Origin: JAJPKK01 sp963807015
GTDB lineage: Bacteria; Pseudomonadota; Alphaproteobacteria; Rhizobiales; Xanthobacteraceae
Assembly: GCA_963807015.1 (NCBI GenBank)
Contig: CAWEAS010000008.1
Location: 620,001-684,000 of the forward strand
DNA: 64,000 nt
Reading direction: 5' to 3'
Both the position numbers and the translations under genes were made by a program. Positions 14,923 to 22,209 of this stretch are shown here, in pieces (position 1 is the first letter of the stretch; each line of letters begins with the position of its first letter). The notes beneath the pieces were generated by a model. That model saw only the letters and a program-made list of their open reading frames with translations, searched no databases and was not told where the DNA came from.

Positions 14923-16908
14923 ATGGGATCAATGCGTCGAACGAAAGCAGCGGCTCATCATCCCGGCCTCCGCCGCCGGTTGACGAGGGCGCGCACCATC
15001 TTGCGTCCGCCGCCCAAACTCAACCTAATCCAGTGGTCGGACACCTACCGCTACGTCGCCAACAAGACCAGCGCCTCGCCGGGCAAATGGCGCACTTCGT
15101 TACAGCCTTGCGCGTTCGGGCCGATGGCCGCCGTAACCGATCCTTCTGTGCACACCGTCACGGTGATGGCCGGGACGCAAATTCTTAAGACCGAACTACT
15201 CATCAACGTTTGCGGCTATTACGCGCATTTGGATCCATCGCCAATCCTGTTGGTGCGCCCGTCGCAAGGCGACGCTCAAGCTTTCTCGAAAGAGCGTCTA
15301 GCGCCGACGATCGAGGCTACCCCAGCATTGCGCGAGATTATTGCGCCACCACGAGCGCACGACAGCGAGAACACGATCAGCATCAAAAACTTTCGCGGCG
15401 GCTCGTTGGCGATGGTCGGGGCCAATTCGCCCACCGATCTGTCGTCCCGGCCGCGACGAGTGATCCTTTGCGACGAAATCGACAAATACCCGCCGAGCGC
15501 GGGCGCGGAAGGCTCCCCGTTGGCGCTCGCCGAGGAGCGCGCCTCGACTTACGCCAACATCGGTCGCGCCAAATTTGTGCGCGCATGTTCTCCGACCGTC
15601 ACCGGACTGAGTCCAATCGACCGCGAGTACAAGCTCTCCGATCAGCGGAAGCTGTTTCTCCGATGTCCACATTGCGCCGAGGAGATCACTCTCACTTGGG
15701 CGAATGTCGTCTGGGATAAAGACGCAGACGGCAAATCGCTCCCCGACACCGCGCATATCGTTTGCGGAGAATGCGGAGGCGTTTGGACCGAACGCGATAG
15801 AATAGCCGCGATCGACGCTCTAGCGACCGCTCCCGGTTACGGCTGGAAGGCTACCGCGCCGCTCAATGGGCACGCCGGGTTCCATGTGAGCAAGTTATAT
15901 TCACGTCGTCACTCGCTGAGTGACATCGTGAAAGAATTTCTCGCGGCGGAAGGCGACCGCGAGCTACTGCGCAAATTCTTTAACACTGCGCTGGCCGAGA
16001 CGTTTGGCGAGGAAGGCGAAATCCTCGACGGTTCAAATTTGATCCACCGTGCCGAGCCTTACGGGCCGAACAACTTGCCGGCCGACGTGCTCGTCATCAC
16101 CGGGTTTTGCGACGTTCAGGACTTCTCGCTTCACGTCCTTTTGGTCGGCTGGGGTCCCGACGAAGAAGCGTGGCCGTTCCTCTACAGGATCATCGATCTG
16201 AATCCAACGCTCCCGCAAGCGTGGGTCGAATTGGAGAATGTACTTCGTTCAGAGTTTTCTACCGTCAACGGTAGAAAGCTCCGAATAGCTGCGTTCGGAA
16301 TTGATACAGGCGGCCATCACGCCGCCGAAGTGTTTGGCTTTTGCCGCCGGCGCAAGGGCAAGCGCATCTATCCTTGTAAGGGCGTCGCCGGTCGCCGACC
16401 GCTGTGGGGGATGCGCGCAAAGCGGACGAAGGTCGCGGGCGATATCGCCTGGCTCATTGGCGTCGATACGGCCAAAGACACCATCTACAGCAGACTGAAA
16501 ATTCCGCCGAGCGCGGAGAACAAGCGGCTGCCGGGTTTCATTCACTTCCCCGACGCGCCGGAGTTCAATGAAGATTACTTCGCCGAGCTAACCTCGGAAC
16601 GCCGCGAAGTCCGTAAGCGCATGGGACAGCCGTACACGGTGTGGGTGTTGCCTTCCGGGAAACACAACGAGGCTTTGGACACTTTCGTCGGCGCACTTTG
16701 CGTTCGCCGGTCGCTGCCGCGACGGACGGAAGGGAAGCTGGAATATTCGCTTCCCCCGCTGCCGGAGCCGGAGGTTGTCGCAACAGTTCCAACCGAGCCG
16801 CAGACATATCAGCTAGCTTTGGGAGGCTACCCAAAGCCAGCTGAGCCGATCTCACCACCCAAACGCAACGACCGCGCCGCGCGACTAGCGGCTTTGCTAT
16901 CGAGGTAG
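14923..16908 (+). CDS. Large terminase subunit, GpA family
   Basis: DNA-packaging ATPase-nuclease of about 661 residues. The ATPase domain has a variant P-loop MAGTQILKTE (82-91) and a Walker B VILCDEID (about 180-187), both normal for lambda GpA relatives. A zinc-like CPHCAEE...CGECGG knuckle follows at about 250-290, and the nuclease domain contains GFCDVQD and AFGIDTGGHH. Starts at TTG 14914, ATG 14923 and ATG 14932 are possible; 14923 is preferred as the first ATG. A structured leader lies just upstream. A full-length large terminase is notable because no capsid or portal gene is present to receive the DNA. Confidence 0.88.
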   Translation: MGSMRRTKAAAHHPGLRRRLTRARTILRPPPKLNLIQWSDTYRYVANKTSASPGKWRTSLQPCAFGPMAAVTDPSVHTVTVMAGTQILKTELLINVCGYYAHLDPSPILLVRPSQGDAQAFSKERLAPTIEATPALREIIAPPRAHDSENTISIKNFRGGSLAMVGANSPTDLSSRPRRVILCDEIDKYPPSAGAEGSPLALAEERASTYANIGRAKFVRACSPTVTGLSPIDREYKLSDQRKLFLRCPHCAEEITLTWANVVWDKDADGKSLPDTAHIVCGECGGVWTERDRIAAIDALATAPGYGWKATAPLNGHAGFHVSKLYSRRHSLSDIVKEFLAAEGDRELLRKFFNTALAETFGEEGEILDGSNLIHRAEPYGPNNLPADVLVITGFCDVQDFSLHVLLVGWGPDEEAWPFLYRIIDLNPTLPQAWVELENVLRSEFSTVNGRKLRIAAFGIDTGGHHAAEVFGFCRRRKGKRIYPCKGVAGRRPLWGMRAKRTKVAGDIAWLIGVDTAKDTIYSRLKIPPSAENKRLPGFIHFPDAPEFNEDYFAELTSERREVRKRMGQPYTVWVLPSGKHNEALDTFVGALCVRRSLPRRTEGKLEYSLPPLPEPEVVATVPTEPQTYQLALGGYPKPAEPISPPKRNDRAARLAALLSR

Positions 16909-16913
16909 CATTC

Positions 16914-17291
16914 ATGTCCGCCGTCTCCGCTTACTTACAAAAGAGCCTTCTCGATTGGACGCTGCTCGGCGCTTCGCCGTCCCGGCCGACCGCAATCTAT
17001 TTCGGAGTTTGTACCGGCGTTCCGAATAGTACGGCGGCCTCGGAAATCGCAGCCGGTTCGGGATATAGCCGTGTGCAGGCGTCCTTCTCCGCCGCCTCGG
17101 ACGGCGCCGCCATCCTCGCCAATCGGATCAACTTTGGGCCGTTTAGTTCAGCAGCAGCGTTGAAGGGCGTCGCGCTATTCGACGCGTCCTTTGGCGGCAA
17201 CTATCTGTGGGGATCGGCATATTCATATTCCGTCGCAGCGGGACAATCGATTTCCGCCGCGCCCGGCTCGCTGACAATTTCACTGCAATAG
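16914..17291 (+). CDS. Phage tail-fiber-like structural protein (Gp80-like)
   Basis: A 125-residue protein with the pattern of a small phage structural family: an N-terminal helix YLQKSLLDWTLLGA, then RPTAIYFGVCTGVPNSTAASEIAAGSGYSRVQ, then beta-rich Gly/Ala/Ser repeats ending in a strand (GSLTISLQ). Family members are annotated as tail-fiber or head-decoration proteins. It follows terL by five bases with GAGGTAG as ribosome binding site, so it belongs to the same transcript. It is the only structural-type gene on the island. Confidence 0.55.
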   Translation: MSAVSAYLQKSLLDWTLLGASPSRPTAIYFGVCTGVPNSTAASEIAAGSGYSRVQASFSAASDGAAILANRINFGPFSSAAALKGVALFDASFGGNYLWGSAYSYSVAAGQSISAAPGSLTISLQ

Positions 17292-17303
17292 GAGGATCAA
17301 CAA

Positions 17304-17879
17304 ATGTGCGAAGGATGCTTTTGGAATTGGCCGGTCATCAGAGCCGGTAACGAAACGTGGCACCGCGTTTGCGGCTCGGACACTCTTGTGCGTTGCGGTC
17401 CCGGGAGCGAGGATCAGCCGAGAGCGCAAATATTGTCGCCGTATCCGCGAGAGCCAATGCTGAGACGCGACAACGGCTATTACGCTTGGGGCGACTTCGT
17501 GAATTGGCCGCCGCACGTGGGTCCGCGACCTAGCGCAGCCAAGGCGCTACTTCGTACCTCGGATCGAGCCGTGATCTTTGGTCGGCGACCGAAGGTCCGC
17601 CAACGCCGGATAATCGGCTTGGAGGAGCTAATCGAGCGTGTAAGCCACGACTGGATAAGCCCGAAAGCTGCCGATCGGGCTATTCGGAGCCTCCGACGAC
17701 GGTCCTCGGTCCGTCCAGCACGGGACAAGCTGGGGCTGGCGTTGGCGGGCCTACCCGGCTACGCGACTGGCGGTGGCGACGAATGGCAGAGGGGGAAGTA
17801 CATCATGCTGTTGGGGCTGAATGAAGCGCGAAGCCAAACTGAAGCGGCTTATAGTTCAGGCTTCTCAAGACAGCGATAG
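17304..17879 (+). CDS. Hypothetical island protein, 191 residues
   Basis: Unrecognised basic protein preceded by a textbook AGGAGGATC. The N-terminal CEGCFWNWPVIRAGNETWHRVCGSDTLVRCG has four cysteines (a CxxC, then two more) and a His that could bind metal. The middle is Arg-rich, and the tail contains GYATGGGDEWQRGKY. It is the last gene of the rightward unit, and its 3' end overlaps the opposing small gene by about 30 bases. Confidence 0.6.
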   Translation: MCEGCFWNWPVIRAGNETWHRVCGSDTLVRCGPGSEDQPRAQILSPYPREPMLRRDNGYYAWGDFVNWPPHVGPRPSAAKALLRTSDRAVIFGRRPKVRQRRIIGLEELIERVSHDWISPKAADRAIRSLRRRSSVRPARDKLGLALAGLPGYATGGGDEWQRGKYIMLLGLNEARSQTEAAYSSGFSRQR

Positions 17880-18082
17880 CCTGCTTCATACCCTTTACGC
17901 CATTCTTGGTAGAACGGAGAACCCGGACCACGCCTCCATTGAAATGGCTCGCGCAATTCGCGGGCTACATCCTCAGGCTTGATGCCATTCTTCTTATCTT
18001 CTGTGCCTTCTAGGAAGCCACAATCAAGGGCTTCTCGCGCATTGCCGAATGGTTGTATTTGAACCATTGTTTTGTCATTCAC
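17849..18082 (-). CDS. Small hypothetical protein, last gene of the cargo operon
   Basis: A 77-residue protein with GAGGTGA just before its ATG. The C-terminal FYQEWRKGYEAGYRC resembles the WRxGYxAG-type segment of ribosome-modulation-factor-like small proteins, but the match is short and the assignment weak. It follows the 18101-18883 gene by 18 bases on the same strand, so co-expression with the AbiJ-like locus is likely. The 3' end converges on and slightly overlaps the rightward gene. Confidence 0.5.
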   Translation of the reverse strand: MNDKTMVQIQPFGNAREALDCGFLEGTEDKKNGIKPEDVARELREPFQWRRGPGSPFYQEWRKGYEAGYRCLEKPEL

Positions 18083-18100
18083 CTCGTCGATGATTGCAAA

Positions 18101-18883
18101 TCAATGAAACCATTTCTGGAGTTCGTTAAGGAGATCGAGTGCATTGTTTTTTACCCACGCCTCTATCGCCGCGCGCAATCCTGACACAACAAGACCGATG
18201 GAAGTGTCCCTAAAGCGCCGCATCAACGCCTTTGCCGGCTCTATCAAGTTCTTACGAAGATAGCCTCTGGAAGTGTAATCAGCTTTCTTTAGTTTTTGCG
18301 AGACATTGGTCAGGCTCTCTAGCACGAAGTCTCTTTCCTGCGGTAGATTTGCGTTGTAGCCGTTGTCTGATCGCACTGCCTCGATGGTCTCGTCCAACTT
18401 GTCGGTTAAGTCTCGTAGCGTCGGGTCTTTACGATTAATCGGTAACGGTTCCCATTCTAAGTCAGGAAATTCGAAGTCTGCTGGCGTAATCCCAAGCTCG
18501 GCATATTGAGCATTGGCGGAAACCAATGCATCGTTTAGCCAGGAACGCGGGCTGCCAATGAGCGTGAATTTGTGAAAGGGCAGTGACTGATCATTCTGCA
18601 ATGTATCCATTCCTGTATCAAACGTATCTAATTTGGCGTACATGCTTGGCCCGAAATCATCAGTTATTTCTGAAATTAACTTAGCGCTCGCGAGAATTGA
18701 TATTGCTTTATCAAACAAGGTCTCGTTGTAAAGAAACTCAGCACCAGGGTCATACTGAGTAGCTTCCTCCGTCCAGGCTTCTTGAATTGCTTTTTTTGTA
18801 GCGTGTTTGTTGCCTATGAAGTGGAGGGCTATGGCAAGCGCATAGTAGTAAGGTGCCCTCCGGATAAATACATCGCGGTCCAT
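18101..18883 (-). CDS. Uncharacterised partner protein of the AbiJ-like locus
   Basis: A protein of 260 residues with a good AGGGGA ribosome binding site 11 bases after the reconstructed stop of the AbiJ-like gene, which argues for an operon. The N-terminal 100 residues look like a helical/winged-helix region (YYYALAIALHFIGN...ATKKAIQEAW...AKLISEITDDFGPSMYAKLD). The central part is acidic and Pro-rich. The C-terminal 55 residues are a basic then hydrophobic helix (RDTSIGLVVSGLRAAIEAWVK) that could touch membrane or mediate oligomerisation. Base composition is AT-richer than the chromosome. No family was recognised; a role as partner or effector of a defence system is inference from position. 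Confidence 0.6.
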   Translation of the reverse strand: MDRDVFIRRAPYYYALAIALHFIGNKHATKKAIQEAWTEEATQYDPGAEFLYNETLFDKAISILASAKLISEITDDFGPSMYAKLDTFDTGMDTLQNDQSLPFHKFTLIGSPRSWLNDALVSANAQYAELGITPADFEFPDLEWEPLPINRKDPTLRDLTDKLDETIEAVRSDNGYNANLPQERDFVLESLTNVSQKLKKADYTSRGYLRKNLIEPAKALMRRFRDTSIGLVVSGLRAAIEAWVKNNALDLLNELQKWFH

Positions 18884-19762
18884 CTTTTCCCCTTTAGTCA
18901 GCAGCCGCATTTTGGCTATCTTGGTCAATGGACACAAGCCATCGAAGGAAAGAAGTGCCGTTGCTTATGGCCAGAACCGCAATGTCCATGGGAGGCTGTG
19001 CGGGCTCTTCACTGCCGGGCTCATGACGATAGTTGTGCGACGCGTCGACCCAATCTTCAAAGCTCTTTTGGAGTTTGTTGGCCGCTCGATGGGCGACCGG
19101 ATTCTGACTTGTACCGCCTTTCGATGAGGGGGCCGAGCCTCTCGCGAACGAAGTCGTTGGTAAGTTGAGGGGCGTTAGTCATTAAACGAAATACGCATTC
19201 GACTGCGGAAAACACAGCACGCCAAGCTTGCTTTGGATTTGGCGGGTCGGACACTAGTTCATCAGAAATCCGATCATATAATGCACGAGCGTTTGCATAA
19301 CGCGGGGCTTGCAATCCTTGAAGCGTCGTCAAGCGGTTCCGCTGAAATTCTTCATCAACTGCGGGATGAATTGAGCCGTCGGCATCAATGTGAAATGCAA
19401 GATGCTCTTCAGCAAAAATGCGCCTAGCAGAGCTAAGCCAAATTTCACGTCTTTCTTTGTAATCCACGACGTCAAGAAAATTGGCGACTTCTGTTATTAG
19501 GTCCAAGAGCTTTTCAATCGGGACATGTTTGGCGTCCCGGACCAATATGTCCCAATATTCCCATTCTTCACCGGACCTCGGAAACCTCAATCCAACCTCG
19601 TGTTCGACCCATTCCGCCATCCGTTTCAAAGTTGTTTCCGCTAAACGGAGGGAGCGGACAGCCGCACCGAGCCGATTGCGAGCAATTTGACTGTCTTGGA
19701 GTGGCCTGCACCCGGTTCCGAAGACACCGAGTTAGGTGTTTTTATGGGACCGGAGGTGAGTC

Positions 19763-20053
19763 ATGGAGCGACGAAGGTTTACGCGGGAATTCAAACTTGA
19801 GGCTGTGCGCCTGATCAGAGATCGCGGGGTCTCGTATGCGCAAGCCTCGCAGGACCTGAACGTTCATCCGACACAGCTGCGCAATTGGGTGAAGGCACTG
19901 GCTGCTGATCCGCAGCAGGCGTTTCCCGGCCAGGGTCAGATGAAGCCCGAGCAGTTGGAGATCGCGCGACTTAAGCGCGAGGTGCTCAAGCTGAAGGCTG
20001 AACGAGACATCCTAAAAAAAGCCGCGGCCTACTTCGCGAAGGAGTTGACGTGA
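19763..20053 (+). CDS. IS3-family transposase OrfA
   Basis: A 96-residue protein with a helix-turn-helix (FTREFKLEAVRLIRDRGVSYAQASQDLNVHPTQLRNWVK) and a C-terminal leucine-zipper helix (LKREVLKLKAERDILKKA). Near its end the mRNA contains CCTAAAAAAAGCC, an A7 slippery run. A -1 shift there enters the orfB frame, which is open from that point, so an OrfAB fusion is expected as in other IS3 elements. GGAGG lies upstream of the ATG. Confidence 0.93.
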   Translation: MERRRFTREFKLEAVRLIRDRGVSYAQASQDLNVHPTQLRNWVKALAADPQQAFPGQGQMKPEQLEIARLKREVLKLKAERDILKKAAAYFAKELT

Positions 20054-20916
20054 AGTTCGCCTTCATTGCGAAGCACCGGGGGATCTGGGCCGTGGACTGG
20101 ATGTGCGGGGCGCTCGGTGTCTCGCGCGGAGGACTGTACGCCTGGCTGCAGCGACCGCGCAGCCGACGCAGCCGCAGCGATGAAGAGCTCGGCGTGAAGG
20201 TTCGAGCGAGCTTCATCGGCAGCGATCGAACCTATGGAGCCAGGCGCGTCTGGCGCGATCTCCTTGCAGAAGGCATTCAATGCGGACTTCATCGGATTGA
20301 GCGGTTGATGCGATCGCAGGCTCTCAAAGCCCGTCCGCGTCGGCGTCGACTGCCGCCCGATCCGGGTGAGCGGGAGGTCGCCGCCATCGCTACCAACGTG
20401 CTCGACCGCACCTTCGTGGCGCTCTCTCCCAATCGCAAATGGATTGCCGACTTCACATACGTGTGGACGGCGGAAGGCTGGCTCTACGTCGCTGCGGTGA
20501 TCGATCTGTTCTCCCGACGCGTCGTTGGTTGGTCGATGAGCGCAGAGATGACGGCCCAGTTCGTCACCGATGCCTTGGTGATGGCGATCTGGCGTCGAGG
20601 CAAACCGGATGCGCTGCTGCATCACTCCGATCGTGGCAGCCAATACACCAGCGAGCAGTTCCAACGGTTGCTCGCCGACCATGGCGTTGTCTGCTCGATG
20701 AGCCGATCAGGCAACGTTTGGGACAATGCAGCGATGGAGAGCTTCTTCTCCTCGCTCAAGACTGAGCGCACAGCGCGCAAAACCTATCGAACGAGGGAGG
20801 ATGCCAAGGCTGACGTGTTCGACTACATCGAACGCTTCTACAATCCAAAACGAAGGCACTCGACAATCGGCTACATGAGCCCCATGGAGTTCGAGCGACA
20901 GGCCGGATTAGCTTAA
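20050..20916 (+). CDS. IS3-family transposase OrfB
   Basis: Integrase-core protein of 288 residues. The DDE triad is visible in WIADFTYV (Asp), HHSDRGSQYTS (Asp) and NAAMESFFSSLK (Glu), and the usual HSTIGYMSPMEFE closes the domain. It starts at a GTG overlapping the orfA stop but is probably mainly made as a fusion through -1 frameshifting in orfA. No inactivating change is seen. Confidence 0.93.
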   Translation: MKFAFIAKHRGIWAVDWMCGALGVSRGGLYAWLQRPRSRRSRSDEELGVKVRASFIGSDRTYGARRVWRDLLAEGIQCGLHRIERLMRSQALKARPRRRRLPPDPGEREVAAIATNVLDRTFVALSPNRKWIADFTYVWTAEGWLYVAAVIDLFSRRVVGWSMSAEMTAQFVTDALVMAIWRRGKPDALLHHSDRGSQYTSEQFQRLLADHGVVCSMSRSGNVWDNAAMESFFSSLKTERTARKTYRTREDAKADVFDYIERFYNPKRRHSTIGYMSPMEFERQAGLA

Positions 20917-21046
20917 GCGGGTGTCAACCGAACCGGGTGCAGGCCAGAGCGGCAGTTCTGGCTCGGCATAAAGGAGGCTGTACCTTTGGCCATGGACCCG
21001 AGTTGGTTGATTTGCCACCATGCTATTCCTTTAGTCATTGGCAATA

Positions 21047-21163
21047 TGGGAGTGACGGCAGGAATTGAACCTGCATCTCTCCGCGCCTACTATCCAGGCT
21101 GTCTTACGACCTAGAGTTCGTTCAGATTAACGCGGAGGCTCTATCCAATTGAGCTACGCCACT
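21047..21163 (-). tRNA. tRNA gene with a 47-nt anticodon loop (isotype not assignable)
   Basis: The 5' strand AGTGGCG pairs with CGTCACT over 7 bp (one G-U), followed by C73 and an encoded CCA. The D arm is GCTC-AATTGGATA-GAGC with U8, A14, G18G19 and A21. The anticodon stem is TCCGC/GCGGA, the variable loop is five bases, and the T arm is GCAGG-TTCAATT-CCTGC. Every invariant position is present. The anticodon loop has 47 bases instead of 7. Bases 21093-21115 of the insert form a bulged hairpin with a GTAA tetraloop. No standard anticodon can be read. It ends 25 bases before the AbiJ-like ATG. It could be a tRNA interrupted by a small intron-like insert, a decoy, or a decayed gene. Confidence 0.7.
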
Positions 21164-21619
21164 AGAGCCTCCGCGTTCGTCCTTATAAGAAAATCGACGT
21201 CCGTCTGCGCGAATCTGCCGAATAGGTCGACGAGGGGGCTGAGGGTCGAGCATCGTCCTGCCGAGCTCGTCTCGTTCCTCGGTAAGCAGTCCGGCACGCC
21301 GCATTCGCACGATTGCCCGTTGAACCGTCCGCGTGGTGGTTCCCATACGCCGCGCAATCGTCGTCGGTCGTGGGAACGGCTTTTTCTCCCGATACCACCA
21401 GTGCATGAGCACATTCAGCAACACGACCATTTCGGTCGTGTTTAGCTTCAGGTCGGTCTGATGTTTGAAGAGGAGATCAGGCACCGCCTGATAGCCGGCA
21501 AGCGCAGCGTCGCCCCACTTCTCGTAAATCGCCCGACCGGTCGGACCATCGTCGTCTTTTCTCATACTCGGCACATTCGCACATTTGGGAGACCCACAGG
21601 ATATTTGTTTCATATGCAT
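21122..21619 (-). CDS. Helix-turn-helix protein
   Basis: A 165-residue protein. After a variable N terminus, residues 45-105 (YQAVPDLLFKHQTDLKLNTTEMVVLLNVLMHWWY...PFPRPTTIARRMGTTTRTVQRAIVRMRRAGLLT) form a winged-helix domain common in alphaproteobacterial mobile elements, resembling DnaD/Rep-type DNA-binding modules. The last residues, GVAQLDRASA, are the in-frame reading of the tRNA D-arm DNA, so the 3' end of the gene overlaps the tRNA and stops inside its anticodon-loop insert. ATG 21565 is an alternative start. It heads the leftward cargo unit and is a candidate regulator of it. Confidence 0.65.
   Translation of the reverse strand: MHMKQISCGSPKCANVPSMRKDDDGPTGRAIYEKWGDAALAGYQAVPDLLFKHQTDLKLNTTEMVVLLNVLMHWWYREKKPFPRPTTIARRMGTTTRTVQRAIVRMRRAGLLTEERDELGRTMLDPQPPRRPIRQIRADGRRFSYKDERGGSSGVAQLDRASALI
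21129..21177 (-). promoter_or_regulatory. 13-bp inverted repeat competing with the tRNA fold
   Basis: On the minus strand the leader AACGCGGAGGCTC (21177-21165) is the exact reverse complement of GAGCCTCCGCGTT (21141-21129), which is the 3' D-stem strand plus the 5' anticodon-stem strand of the tRNA. The transcript can therefore form either this 13-bp hairpin or the tRNA, not both. CGCGGAG occurs a third time as the 3' anticodon strand, so one segment has two alternative partners. Confidence 0.6.
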
Positions 21620-22085
21620 GGCGTTTTTTGTCGCTTTTTTTACGTTCAGACCGGCTTGAAATTGTACATTTACATGGATGCACTTTTAAGTTGGGGCGTT
21701 CGAAGCTACAGAGTTTGAGAGCGATGAGATCGCCATTTTTCACGGAATTTGGAATTCCCGACGCGCGGAGTGCGAAATCGAGCCGAGGCTTGATGACACC
21801 GGACTGCCCCGATTTTTCTTTAGATCAGCCCGCTTATCGCCCTTGATCTCACAGGGGCGAGCCAGCTTCGGCAAATGAGGGCGCATGCCGGGTACCAAGC
21901 TGAGGCGGCGGAAATCGACGGACACATTACAGTGGCGCGGCGACTTCGCCGGTGAGATTATTCAATTCCCGATGCGGACCTTCGACCGCGTTCGGAGCCT
22001 CGATCAATCGTTAGCCGGGGCGTTAGCCGCACTCGGTGCCGGATCGAAATAATATTGTTATCTCAATGGCTTATGGAAGAGAACG
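21620..22085. other. Right-end non-coding region of the island
   Basis: About 465 bases between the HTH gene start and attR with no supported gene. It holds the promoter side of the cargo unit and, near 22009-22028, two CGTTAGCC octamers that match the left arm repeats. T-rich runs near 21630-21650 lie just upstream of the HTH gene. Confidence 0.4.
22009..22028 (+). repeat. Paired CGTTAGCC repeats, putative integrase arm sites (right)
   Basis: CGTTAGCC at 22009-22016 and 22021-22028, 12 bp apart, 58 bases inside attR. They mirror the pair at 7788-7806 inside attL, which supports a role in forming the integrase complex at both ends. Confidence 0.5.
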
Positions 22086-22102
22086 GGTTAAGTTCTTATT
22101 AA
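22086..22102 (+). repeat. attR core, 17-bp direct repeat
   Basis: Perfect second copy of GGTTAAGTTCTTATTAA. It marks the right boundary of the island, 107 bases beyond the accA stop. Joining the left flank to the right flank through one copy restores a single intergenic region between the L,D-transpeptidase gene and accA. Confidence 0.85.
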
Positions 22103-22209
22103 CATTCCAATCTTGGCAGGCCGAAAGGAAGTGGAGAACCCGTGAGATGGTCCCTTGTCCGGCCGCGACGACAGGGCCTTAGAGCGACGTGAGCGGGCCA
22201 CCGCTACCT

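Larger units (their letters stand above)
19702..20946 (+). mobile_element. IS3-family insertion sequence, 1245 bp
   Basis: Terminal inverted repeats of 27 bp (19702-19728 and 20920-20946) match at 23 positions, begin TGGCCTGCACCCGGTTC and show the TG...CA ends of the family. A 3-bp duplication GAG flanks it (19699-19701 and 20947-20949). It carries overlapping orfA and orfB with a complete DDE triad, so it appears intact and recent. It is inserted in codon 25 of the AbiJ-like gene, opposite to that gene's direction. Confidence 0.93.
18894..21021 (-). pseudogene. AbiJ-like abortive-infection protein, broken by IS3 insertion and a +1 frameshift
   Basis: The original gene starts at ATG 21021 with AAAGGA upstream. 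The reading frame runs through codon 24, is cut by the IS (19702-20946, duplicating GAG), and resumes in the same frame at 19701 (LQDSQIARNRLG...). It reads to about 19105, where dropping one base after RRY gives SQNPVAHRAANKL...FEDWVDASHNYRHEPG and continues to TAA 18894-18896. Repaired, the protein has 292 residues. The part FAEEHLAFHIDADGSIHP...NPKQAWRAVFSAVECV plus the RHEPG tail resembles the C-terminal domain of AbiJ-type proteins. The family call is from memory of the pattern. The 19629-19057 fragment could still be expressed. Confidence 0.6.
7653..22102. mobile_element. Integrated phage-satellite (PICI-like) island, 14.45 kb
   Basis: The element is bounded by a perfect 17-bp direct repeat. 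Gene order from the left is integrase, AlpA-type regulator, TOPRIM primase, P4-type helicase, iteron dyad, small terminase, three unknown genes, large terminase, a tail-like gene and an unknown gene, then an opposing cargo operon. Known Gram-negative PICIs have int followed by alpA and a primase/Rep module, so this fits well. No portal, capsid, protease or lysis gene is present. The element separates the L,D-transpeptidase gene from accA. Short repeats that could be integrase arm sites lie inside both ends. An IS3 copy accounts for 1.25 kb of the length. Confidence 0.85.

Noticed and set aside
7653..22102. Complete prophage
   Set aside because: No portal, capsid, protease, tail-tube or lysis genes are present between the attachment sites, which favours a satellite.
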